In this document: positions 13,041 through 22,071 of the stretch, piece after piece
How the letters are laid out: every line of letters starts with the position of its first letter
How positions within the stretch are numbered: position 1 is the stretch's first letter
Assembly (NCBI GenBank): GCA_947179155.2
Contig: OX359265.1
Span: 7,332,477 to 7,396,476, forward strand
DNA from: Hedera helix
Taxonomy: Eukaryota > Streptophyta > Magnoliopsida > Apiales > Araliaceae
Direction of reading: 5' to 3'
DNA length: 64,000 bases
The notes under the pieces: generated by a model
Told to the model about the DNA's origin: nothing
The model's database searches: none
The model's input: the letters and a program-made list of their open reading frames with translations, nothing else
Translations under genes and position numbers: made by a program

Positions 13041-13420
13041 GTCCTCACTTTAAAAACCCACAAACCTCTAATTTTTCTTAACTGAATACAAATTCTCTCC
13101 ATTCATATTTTAGCACATCTGCCTCATTACGAGTTCATTTCTCTAGATCATTTCATGACCATATTAGCATTTTCTTTATGTTTCTAAAAATCTTATCATA
13201 AGATATTTTTTTATCATTTCTTCAAATTAGGTACAACATGACCTTTTTCATCTCTCTTATATCTTCTCAAATCCATCTTTGGATAATCTTCTATATATGA
13301 ATTTTCCAAATTCATCTTTTATTAGTTAAACTCTTCCGAAGTTTATTCATTTATCATTTTACTAATCTTCTACTACGGTTATAGCCTAAGGTACTCTTAC
13401 CTAAGGTTTATAACCTATCA

Positions 13421-13432
13421 GCTCTGATACCA
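13421..13432 (-). promoter_or_regulatory. Primer binding site, initiator-Met tRNA type (LARD-like element)
   Basis: The minus strand reads TGGTATCAGAGC, the standard plant iMet-tRNA primer site, three bases from the LTR that starts at 13436. It fixes the element's orientation. Confidence 0.85.
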
Positions 13433-13435
13433 ACT

Positions 13436-14255
13436 TGTGACGACCCTGAATCCTGGTCCCTCGAACCTCGAACTCGGTTCAACACGAGTACTACCTTTTC
13501 CTTATTGTTCAAGAATTACAACAATATCATAATTGGTAAATAACCATTTATTTACAATTTTACAACAACTCTTTCTATTCCAGAATCGAAATCTTTATAC
13601 ATTTCTAGTATGTCTTAATATCATACATGATACGACATTCTATTACAATCAACTTGTGTATTTAACACTCATATAATATATCAACTAAAGTCTTACACTA
13701 CACAATCATTTACCTGTCCAATTCGGACTAATATCTACAACAAATATTTAGATCTTCAGTGAAAGTAATATGTTTTCCTATTCTTTGATCTTTATCGTGA
13801 ACTTCAAATGATTTGCACTATCTGAAAATGTTGGTTTAGGCAAGAGTGAGCACGACGGCTCAGCAAGTCTAACAGATAGCACATAACACATAATTCATGT
13901 TTATACATGCTTCTCATGCTTCATGCATTACATTATATGAATGCATCATGTTTCTCATGCTTTGCATTTATTCATGCAACATACTGATCATGCATTGGAA
14001 TGAATACATGACATACAGTTCAACTTATTCAATTAATTCAGGCTTTCTATCATATAGAATCAACACATCTCATATGGTTTCACAAAAACATATTTAATTC
14101 AAATTCTCACATGCTTCAAGTGCACACATAATAGTTATACACATAGCAACAATATCTGAAAAACTTGTCTGGTTCGCTTTTACCAGTTATGCCTATTTGC
14201 GTCTTTCGTTCAACCTACAATTTATATAGAAAATTGACATAATCATTAGATGCAA
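13436..14255 (-). repeat. 5' LTR of the LARD-like element, first part
   Basis: This matches 7285-8104 at about 98 percent by eye. It is cut at 14255 by the Tekay-like insertion. The next bases of the LTR (TGCAATGACTATTACTTAG...) resume at 25047. The uninterrupted reference is visible in the sister LTR at 8100-8130. Confidence 0.85.
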
Positions 14256-15437
14256 TGTGACGCCCCCAAATCTGGGCCCACACAGCCCAAACTTGAGTCG
14301 TCAAAAGACTACAACAAAATTATTACAACAAAGCACAACGTACAACAATACAGTGTATAATAATACACAACTAAGTCTTCACTATTATTGCCACACTATT
14401 TTACAAAACGTGAAGACTATGATAACTATTCCTCGGACCCTCACTCCATTCCCCGGCTAGACCCTGTTATGTTTTCATCTCCTGTTGAAAAACAATGGAA
14501 CAAAAGAAAGGGTGAGCTCAAATAGCCCAGTAAAGAATATCATGACTAAGATAATGACGAATAAATTATCATTAGTCTTCAACAGCTGAGTTCTTGATAG
14601 AATACAATAGACTACAAGGTTTATATCAAAAACTGCAGTTAAATTCTTAAACAACGTTCAGATCAATAATAGCAGCGGAATGAGTAATCTATTAGAAGAA
14701 TAATGCAGACTATAATGTCCACTCGGTTCTCTTTTTAGGAAAAACATCATCAACTTTTATCATCTGAAATATCATTAGTCAAGATAATACAAATTCACAG
14801 TTCCTGATCATAATCATGCAGATCAACAGTTCATCTTTGCACTACGGGCCAAAGACATTCAATATAACACCAACGGTCATGATTATACCAGATTCAGCCT
14901 TTGGACATAATCATACCAAACAACAGTTCATCTTTGCACTACGGGCCAAAGAGAACATTCACCACGTGCCATAAAAGACACCGAACAGATGTATCGCCTT
15001 TAACCTATTATATCGCCTTTAACCTATCATCTGTTCAACAAATATATCACATCTGTGCCCCCGGCCACAGATATTCACAACAGCTTGATTTTTGGATGAT
15101 TAGAATGATATAAATGATGAACAGAAGAAATAGGATAACAATAAGTATCGGAAGTTTACTTTGTACAGATTCAAATAATGTCCAAATTGTCAACATGATG
15201 TGGAGTGAAATTCAAGATCCACAGTTCAGAATAACGGTTACAATTCAATAGAAAGGTTCACGTAAATAGGAAGGTTCAGTTGAAATAATGAAGTTCAACT
15301 ATTATGGAACATATAATATTTTCAGGAATTATAGAAGCAATAGTTCCATAATAAATTTCGATTTAGGAGTATGAAAGAAAATAATATCCCTTACCGTAGC
15401 AGGTTTGATTAACAAAAGGTGAAGGAAATTAATACAA

Positions 15438-15715
15438 AAGGGTTATTCACCAACAGGCGGCAATCCGCTCCGTAAGGTTATTCCCATAATTTAATAGAAT
15501 TTGAGTACAAAGAGTTATTCACCAAACAGGCGGCAATCCGCTCCGTAAGGTTATTCCCACAATTTAATAGAATTTGAGTACAAAGAGTTATTCACCAAAC
15601 AGGCGGCAATCCGCTCCGTAAGGTTATTCTCAGAGATTAATAATGAATGAATACGAAAGGTTATTCACCAACAGGCGGCAATCCGCTCCGTAAGGTTATT
15701 CCCACAATTTAATAC
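15438..15715. repeat. Four-copy minisatellite, ~70-bp unit, in the young LTR
   Basis: Four units share a core GGCGGCAATCCGCTCCGTAA flanked by TTATTCACCAA(A)CA and GGTTATTC. Linkers vary in length and sequence. The same array recurs at 23254-23531 in the 5' LTR. A related solo LTR has three units (about 44863-45047) and a more diverged one (58408-61093) has none. The core has an internal GGCGG/CCGC complement and may fold. Confidence 0.85.
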
Positions 15716-16172
15716 ATGGAAATAAAAGGCACGTCTTATGAGTAAGGAAGAAACAATATTATTATCGAGAATCAAATAATGATAATCCCTTACCATAGTA
15801 CGTTTGAATAATGGAAGATGAAAAAGATGGTATCCCTTACCATAGTATGTTTGAATAATGGAAGATGAAAAAGATGGTATCCCTTACCGTAACACGTGAC
15901 TGGATATTGATTTAAATGAGGTTGATTAACTTGAACAGTACACGTATACTTATAGATCTTCACAAATACTCAAGATGACTTAAGCACACTTAGAGAGAAC
16001 TTTCACAAGAAGTATTTAGAGAGAGAAAGAAAGAACAAGTAAGGAAGTTTATGAAAAATCCTTAAGTTAAGGCTTCTATTTATAGCCAAAAATCTTATCA
16101 TTCATTTAATCTAAATCATTCATTTAAAGATCACCTTTTAATCTACACCATCCATTTCAAATATTATATTAT

Positions 16173-16448
16173 CTTTAATCTACACCATTCATTTCATATC
16201 ACCTAATAATCACCTAACTTTATATTATAAACAAATCAATTTAATTATTCAACAATAATTCACACTTTAATCTACACCATTCATTTCATATCACCTAATA
16301 ATCACCTAACTTTATATTATAAACAAATCAATTCAATTATTCAACAATAATTCACACTTTAATCTACACCATTCATTTCATATCACCTAATAATCACCTA
16401 ACTTTATATTATAAACAAATAACTTTATCAATTCAATTATTATGACTA
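16173..16448. repeat. 92-bp tandem repeat, three units
   Basis: Units beginning CTTTAATCTACACCATTC start at about 16173, 16265 and 16357, exactly 92 bp apart. The last unit is extended. The same array is at 23989-24264 in the other LTR and in reverse at about 44150-44440 in the solo LTR. Confidence 0.85.
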
Positions 16449-17225
16449 ATTGTTATAAATACAGTATAGTTAGCTCTTAGATATCAAGTCAATAAATTAA
16501 TGAAATACAACTGTTTAAATAACATCATAATAGAGATAACAATAATGTAAAATAAAGCATACGTTACTGTGTAATGACAATTATTGATTCAATAATGTGA
16601 ATTACTGTGCATATGTTACTGTGACAATTATTAGGTTCAATAATTTTTAAAAACAGTGCAACAACAATTATTGACTCAATGATATAAAATACAGTGTAAT
16701 GACAATTATTAAATCAATAATGCAAAATACTGTGTAACAACAATTATTGAATTGATAATATAAAATATTATGCAGTGACAATTATCGATGAAATGATGCG
16801 TAACAGTTACGGTGTCAATTATCAGACCAATAATATGAGACACTATGCAATACCGTGTGTTACTGTAGAGTACCGTGTGCTACAGAAAATACCATAAACT
16901 ACCGTATGCTACTATTCTTTTATCACCGGTATTTTAACAGTTCCGTTGACTATTTTTATTTAAAAAGGTTATTTCTGTCGTTTTCTATATCCGACAAATA
17001 TTCCGTTGTGGGGTCCACCAATAATTTGTTATTTCGGCGCCGTCGGACCAAACGAATATTCCCCGACCAAACGAATATTCCCCGACAAAGCGAATATTGT
17101 CCGACAAAATAAAATTTGCACATAACATCCTTAACTTTTAACTTTATCGATTTAACCACTTACTGTTTAAAAAAAATATCTATATGAAGAAAAATTAAAT
17201 TTTGTATTTCATAAAATTCGGGGTC

Positions 17226-20200
17226 TTACAACCTCCCCTCCTTATGAAATTTCATCCCCGAAATTGACGTACCTGACATATCGAAGAGGTAAGGATACTT
17301 AGATTTCATCTCAGATTCTAGCTCCCAGGTCATTTCCTCAGTATCTTGGTTTCTCCATAAAACCTTAACTTGAGGTATAACCTTTGAGCGTAGGATCTGC
17401 TCCTTCTTATCCAGGATCTTAACAGGTACCTCCTCGTATGTTAAATCCTCTGCTATAACGTCTGGTTCTAACTCAATGACGTGGTTTGGGTCCTTCACAT
17501 ATTTACGTAACATAGATATGTGAAAAACGTTATGGATACGAGACATACTTGGTGGTAGGGCTAGTCTGTAGGCTACGGTTCCTATTCGATCGAGGATTTC
17601 AAATGGGCCAATAAATCGAGGGTTGAGCTTTCCTCTCTTTCCGAATCTCGTAACCCCTTTCCATGGAGAAACACGTAAGAATACATGATCTCCGACATTG
17701 AAACTTTCGTCTCTCCGATGAAGATCAGCATAACTCTTTTGTCGTTCTTGTGCGGTCTGTATTCGTTGTCGGATCATTTGGATCTTTTCGGTCGTCAAGC
17801 GTACCAACTCGGGTCCCAACAATTTTGCTTCTCCTACCTCATTCCAACATATTGGAGAGCGACACTTCCTTCCATACAATGCCTCGAATGGAGCCATGCC
17901 TATGCTTGCTTGGTAACTGTTGTTGTAAGAAAATTCCACCAACGGCAAGTACTTATCCCAACTTCCTTTGAAGTCTAATACACAAAGTCTCAAAAGATCT
18001 TCGAGGGTCTGGATCGTCCTTTCCGATTGTCCGTCCGTTTGAGGATGGTATGCAGAACTAAAACGTAGTTCAGTGCCCATAGCTTTTTGTAGACTGATCC
18101 AAAAGCGTGAAGTGAATCTAGGATCTCGATCAGAAACTATGGAAACTGGCATGCCATGCAATCTCACGATCTCATTTATGTACATACCGGCAAGACGTTC
18201 AAGTGAAAAGTTTTCTCGTATAGGCAAGAAATGAGCAGATTTGGTCAATCTATCTACGATCACCCAAATTGCATCTAAGCCTTGAGAAACTTTTGGAAGA
18301 CCCGTCACGAAGTCCATATTGATGTGTTCCCACTTCCATTCGGGAACTTCAAGTGATTGTAATGGACCTTTAGGAACTTGATGCTCTGCCTTGACACGTT
18401 GACAAGTTAGGCACCTTGAGATAAACTCCGCAATCTCTCTTTTCATATTGTTCCACCAAAATGTATGTCGAAGATCTCGATACATCTTGGTACCTCCTGG
18501 GTGGATTGCGAACGGCGTGTTGTGTGCCTCCATCATGATTTTATGCTTTAATTCAGGATCGTTAGGAACACAGAGTCGAGAGTTGACTCGAAGTATTCCT
18601 TTCTCGTCAATTCTTGCTTCGGGAATGGCACCTTCTTGTACTTTCTTTATCATGTTTATCAGTTCCGGATCGGTAGCTTGAGCAGCTTTAATTTTATCGA
18701 TTAAAGTTGGTTCTACTCGCACGTGAGCAATCTTCGAGTGGGTCCCTGGTGTCTTTAGCTCTATCTCCATCTTTTGCAAGTCGTACAAAATACACTTTTG
18801 TGTTGTCAGCAGTGCACTTGTACTTGCATAAGATTTTCTGCTCAAAGCGTCAGCTACAACGTTCGCCTTTCCCGGGTGATACTGGATTGTGTGGTCATAA
18901 TCCTTTAACAGCTCAAGCCAACGTCGTTGTCGCATGTTGAGTTCCTTCTGGGTGAAGAAATACTTGAGACTTTTATGATCCGTATAGATATCCACTTTTT
19001 CTCCGTACAAGTAGTGTCTCCAGATCTTCAACGCGAAAACGACTGCTGCCAACTCTAGATCATGAGTAGGATAATTTTTCTCATAATCTTTGAGTTGTCG
19101 AGAGGCGTAGGCTATAACCTTTCCATGTTGCATAAGGACACAGCCTAGACCTTTGCCAGAAGCATCGCTGTAGATAACAAATTCTCCTGATCCTGATGGT
19201 ATGGTCAGAACAGGAGCTGAAACCAGTCTCTTCTTGAGTTCTTGGAAACTTTTCTCGCATTCCTCGCTCCATATGAATTTTGTGCTTTTCCGAGTAAGCT
19301 GCGTTAATGGAGTGGCGATTCGAGAAAATCCTTCTACGAATCTCCGATAATAACCAGCTAGACCCAGAAAACTTCGGACTTCGGTTACTGTTTTGGGTTG
19401 TTCCCAATTTAGTACCGTTTCAATCTTCGCAGGATCGACTGATATTCCTTGACTAGAAATCACATGCCCAAGAAACGCGACCTCCTCAAGCCAGAACTCA
19501 CATTTCTTCAACTTGGCATATAATTTGTTTTCACGGAGCTTTTGTAGTATCAATCTCAGGTGTTGTTCATGATCCTCGCGACTCTTGGAGTATATGAGGA
19601 TGTCATCAATAAAGACAACCACAAAATGATCCAAATGTTCCTTGAATATCCGGTTCATCATGTCCATGAAAGCTGCAGGAGCATTAGTTAGTCCAAAAGG
19701 CATGACTAAGAACTCATAATGCCCATAACGAGTTCTGAAAGCAGTCTTTGGAATGTCCTCAGCTTTAACCTTTAACTGATGATATCCAGAACGGAGATCA
19801 ATCTTTGAGAAATGTTGAGCGCCTTGCAATTGATCAAACATGTCATCAATCCGAGGTAACGGGTACCTGTTCTTGATGGTGACATGGTTCAATTCTCGGT
19901 AGTCAATGCACAATCTCATACTCCCGTCTTTCTTCTTCACAAATAGAACAGGAGCACCCCAAGGTGATGCACTCGGACGAATGAAACCGGTATCCAACAA
20001 TTCCTGTAGTTGGACTTTTAACTCTTGAAGTTCAATGAGAGCCATTCGGTAGGGAGCTTTGGAAATGGGCTTGGTACCGGGTTCAAGATCAATATAAAAA
20101 TCAATTTCACGGTTTGGGGGTAAGCCAGGAAGTTCTTCAGGAAAAACGTCAGGAAACTCATTAACAATGGGAATATCATTCAAGTTTGACGTATTTTTGT

Positions 20201-21872
20201 TCAAATCAGTGACATGAGCTAAAAAGGCTTGACATCCGTTTTTCAATAAACGAATGGCTTTATGGCTAGAAATAACAGTTATAGATTTCAATGGTTTAGT
20301 TGCTTGAATTTGCATGACAGGTTGATTAGGAATATGAAAACTAATAATCTTATGAAAACAATCAATTTTAGCATGATGGGTAGTCAACCAATCAATTCCT
20401 AAAATCACATCAAATTCATGCATCTCCAAAGAAATAAGGTCAACAGGTAATGTGAGGTTGTTGATTTGAACTAGGCAAGATTTATAGACAGTAGATGTAA
20501 TGGTCATTTCTCCTAATGGGGTTTCAACTAATAAGTCAAAGTCCAAATTTTCAGGAGTTAAGTTTAAACGCTGAGCACATGCAGGTGAGATAAAAGAATG
20601 GGTAGAGCCAGTATCTAACAAAGCGTAGACTTCACGAGAATTTATGAATAGCTTACCGGTTATCACCTCGTTCGAGTTTCGCGCCATTTGGGATGTCACA
20701 ACAAAAGCTCTCCCTTGAACTACAGATTTTCCCTTATCCGCGCTAGCTTTTGGTATCATCATTGCAGCTGGACTTGATTTTGTGGCAGGACAGAACCGCG
20801 CAAGATGACCCTCTTTCCCACAACTGTAGCACTTTTTGGACTGCAGTGTACAGTTTGGGCTGATGTGACCTTCCTGACCACACCTATAGCATCTCACTGG
20901 TGGTCGATCTTCTCCCCTTGAAACTGGGGTCGGTGCTGGTGTTGGTACTGGTGCTGGTGCCCTTCCATAATTATTATGGAATCTCTTTCTTTTGAAATTG
21001 TTCCCACTAGATTCTCCTCTTCTGTTATTTGGTATGGAATTACCACCGAAGTGTTGGTTACCTACTCGATGGTTCTCGTTCCTGTGGTTGTTGTCACTCC
21101 TTTCTCTATGCTGATCATTAACTCTTGGCTGCAATGTTTCATCTGTTTGCTCCACCCTTTGAGCCCTATCTACAACATCTGAATACAAACTAAATTTATG
21201 AGAGCTAAGTTGTTGACGAATTTTGAATCTCAAACCTCTTAGGAACATCCGACTCATTCGTGCTTCGTCATCCACAAGATGGGTGGCAAAGCGAGATAAC
21301 TCGGCAAACTTGGCTTCATATTGGGAAACTGTCATGTTTCCCTGCTCCAGCTTAATGAATTCCACCTCTTTCATATGGCGGATGCTTTCTGGGAAATACT
21401 TCTCGTTAAACAGTTCTTCGAATTCTGTCCAAGACATTTCGAGTGCTGAAGGTTGGATACGTTTTACCGCTTCCCACCAATGGTCCGCCTCACCTCGTAA
21501 CATAAAAGTGGCAAATGGCACCTTCTGATCATCAGCGCATTGTAAGACATCAAGTATTTTTGTCGTCTGCTTTAGCCATGCCTCCGCTTTGAGTGGGTCA
21601 GGCTTCCCGTGGAATTCAGGTGGTCCTAATTCTTTAAATTGCTTAACAGTGACCATCCTCAAATTGCCAGCGTTTCTACCGTTATTATTGACTGGATTTC
21701 CTCTTCCTTGATTCTGTATGAACTGCATGAAATTCCTAAAGAATCCATCGTTCATCATGTTATCAGGAACATTATTTCCTGAGTTGGCAGGAGGATTGTT
21801 TGGGGCCTCTTGATTCTCGGCTACATTTGCTTCGGGTATTCCATAGTTAACCTCTTGATTTTCAGATGCCAT
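17226..21872 (-). CDS. Gag-Pol polyprotein of a Tekay/Del-like Ty3/gypsy retrotransposon (1548 aa)
   Basis: It encodes every protein needed for copy-and-paste transposition, in the order Gag, protease, RT, RNase H, integrase. Visible domains are: retrotransposon Gag about residues 75-245; two zinc knuckles, CYRCGQEGHISPNC (328-341) and CYSCGKEGHLARFC (348-361); aspartic protease LLDTGSTHSF (418-427, catalytic D420); RT about 600-800 with FIDDIL at 754-759; RNase H with D903, E940, D964 and D1008; integrase zinc finger H1117, H1124, C1154, C1157; integrase core D1187, D1248, E1284, which has the family's D-35-E spacing; GPF motif at 1422-1424; and a chromodomain-like tail about 1479-1528. The start at 21872 lies about 186 bp from the primer site and gives a normal Gag N terminus. 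No stop or frameshift is seen. The UAA stop lies in the first bases of the 3' LTR. Catalytic residues are assigned by motif, not by alignment. Confidence 0.96.
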   Translation of the reverse strand: MASENQEVNYGIPEANVAENQEAPNNPPANSGNNVPDNMMNDGFFRNFMQFIQNQGRGNPVNNNGRNAGNLRMVTVKQFKELGPPEFHGKPDPLKAEAWLKQTTKILDVLQCADDQKVPFATFMLRGEADHWWEAVKRIQPSALEMSWTEFEELFNEKYFPESIRHMKEVEFIKLEQGNMTVSQYEAKFAELSRFATHLVDDEARMSRMFLRGLRFKIRQQLSSHKFSLYSDVVDRAQRVEQTDETLQPRVNDQHRERSDNNHRNENHRVGNQHFGGNSIPNNRRGESSGNNFKRKRFHNNYGRAPAPVPTPAPTPVSRGEDRPPVRCYRCGQEGHISPNCTLQSKKCYSCGKEGHLARFCPATKSSPAAMMIPKASADKGKSVVQGRAFVVTSQMARNSNEVITGKLFINSREVYALLDTGSTHSFISPACAQRLNLTPENLDFDLLVETPLGEMTITSTVYKSCLVQINNLTLPVDLISLEMHEFDVILGIDWLTTHHAKIDCFHKIISFHIPNQPVMQIQATKPLKSITVISSHKAIRLLKNGCQAFLAHVTDLNKNTSNLNDIPIVNEFPDVFPEELPGLPPNREIDFYIDLEPGTKPISKAPYRMALIELQELKVQLQELLDTGFIRPSASPWGAPVLFVKKKDGSMRLCIDYRELNHVTIKNRYPLPRIDDMFDQLQGAQHFSKIDLRSGYHQLKVKAEDIPKTAFRTRYGHYEFLVMPFGLTNAPAAFMDMMNRIFKEHLDHFVVVFIDDILIYSKSREDHEQHLRLILQKLRENKLYAKLKKCEFWLEEVAFLGHVISSQGISVDPAKIETVLNWEQPKTVTEVRSFLGLAGYYRRFVEGFSRIATPLTQLTRKSTKFIWSEECEKSFQELKKRLVSAPVLTIPSGSGEFVIYSDASGKGLGCVLMQHGKVIAYASRQLKDYEKNYPTHDLELAAVVFALKIWRHYLYGEKVDIYTDHKSLKYFFTQKELNMRQRRWLELLKDYDHTIQYHPGKANVVADALSRKSYASTSALLTTQKCILYDLQKMEIELKTPGTHSKIAHVRVEPTLIDKIKAAQATDPELINMIKKVQEGAIPEARIDEKGILRVNSRLCVPNDPELKHKIMMEAHNTPFAIHPGGTKMYRDLRHTFWWNNMKREIAEFISRCLTCQRVKAEHQVPKGPLQSLEVPEWKWEHINMDFVTGLPKVSQGLDAIWVIVDRLTKSAHFLPIRENFSLERLAGMYINEIVRLHGMPVSIVSDRDPRFTSRFWISLQKAMGTELRFSSAYHPQTDGQSERTIQTLEDLLRLCVLDFKGSWDKYLPLVEFSYNNSYQASIGMAPFEALYGRKCRSPICWNEVGEAKLLGPELVRLTTEKIQMIRQRIQTAQERQKSYADLHRRDESFNVGDHVFLRVSPWKGVTRFGKRGKLNPRFIGPFEILDRIGTVAYRLALPPSMSRIHNVFHISMLRKYVKDPNHVIELEPDVIAEDLTYEEVPVKILDKKEQILRSKVIPQVKVLWRNQDTEEMTWELESEMKSKYPYLFDMSGTSISGMKFHKEGRL
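17231..17243 (-). promoter_or_regulatory. Polypurine tract of the Tekay-like element
   Basis: The minus strand reads AAGGAGGGGAGGT directly against the 3' LTR (which starts TGTAAG at 17230). This is the expected primer for plus-strand cDNA synthesis. It is also translated as the last residues of the polyprotein (KEGR). Confidence 0.85.
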
Positions 21873-22057
21873 ACTTAACTGTGGTCACAAAATAAATGTT
21901 AGTTCAAATAAACTGACTCATCACTTCATGTTCCTACATTCAAATCGACTCATTAGATAATAAAATCTATTTTAGGTAGGACACACTAGTGACTGATTCT
22001 ATTCGTCTCTCCCCTCCTAGTTCTACCCCAGATCTCCATTAAAGACCATATCCCTAA

Positions 22058-22069
22058 GCTCTGATACCA
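22058..22069 (-). promoter_or_regulatory. Primer binding site, initiator-Met tRNA type (Tekay-like element)
   Basis: The minus strand reads TGGTATCAGAGC, complementary to the 3' end of plant initiator-Met tRNA. It lies two bases from the 5' LTR, which ends at 22072. Confidence 0.92.
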
Positions 22070-22071
22070 AC

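Larger units (their letters stand above)
11281..13435 (-). other. Non-coding interior of the LARD-like element
   Basis: The left end reads, on the minus strand, as a polypurine tract just before the LTR (AAGAAGGGGTGAA). The right end is the primer site. No frame longer than about 80 codons is present and none resembles a retroelement protein. Moderately conserved tandem units occur at 12660-13040. The interior is too short for a full gag-pol of more than 4 kb. Confidence 0.6.
14256..17230 (-). repeat. 3' LTR of the Tekay-like element
   Basis: On the plus strand it runs from TGTGACGCCCCCAAATCTGG to GGGGTCTTACA. In element orientation U3 is the 16086-17230 side and U5 ends at 14256. It contains a four-copy minisatellite (15438-15715), a 92-bp triplicate (16173-16448) and many short repeats of ACAATTATTGATTCAATAAT (16560-16830). 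Short frames inside recur identically in the other LTR and are unlikely to be genes. Confidence 0.93.

Noticed and set aside
14257..14460. 67-codon frame repeated identically at 22073-22276 and, changed, at 46039-46242
   Set aside because: It starts at the LTR edge and is copied only because the LTR is copied. No domain is visible and the diverged LTR at 58408 does not keep it.
15438..15715. Regularly spaced repeats that could suggest a CRISPR array
   Set aside because: Only four units with variable, partly repeated linkers inside a plant LTR; no cas genes. It is an LTR minisatellite.
16855..17112. 85-codon frame in the LTR, recurring at 24671-24928 and 43496-43753
   Set aside because: It lies in U3 and overlaps another open frame on the opposite strand. 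Substitutions in the solo LTR change amino acids freely; probably chance.
19081..19407. 108-codon frame on the minus strand inside Gag-Pol
   Set aside because: A shifted-frame shadow of the RNase H region of the polyprotein.
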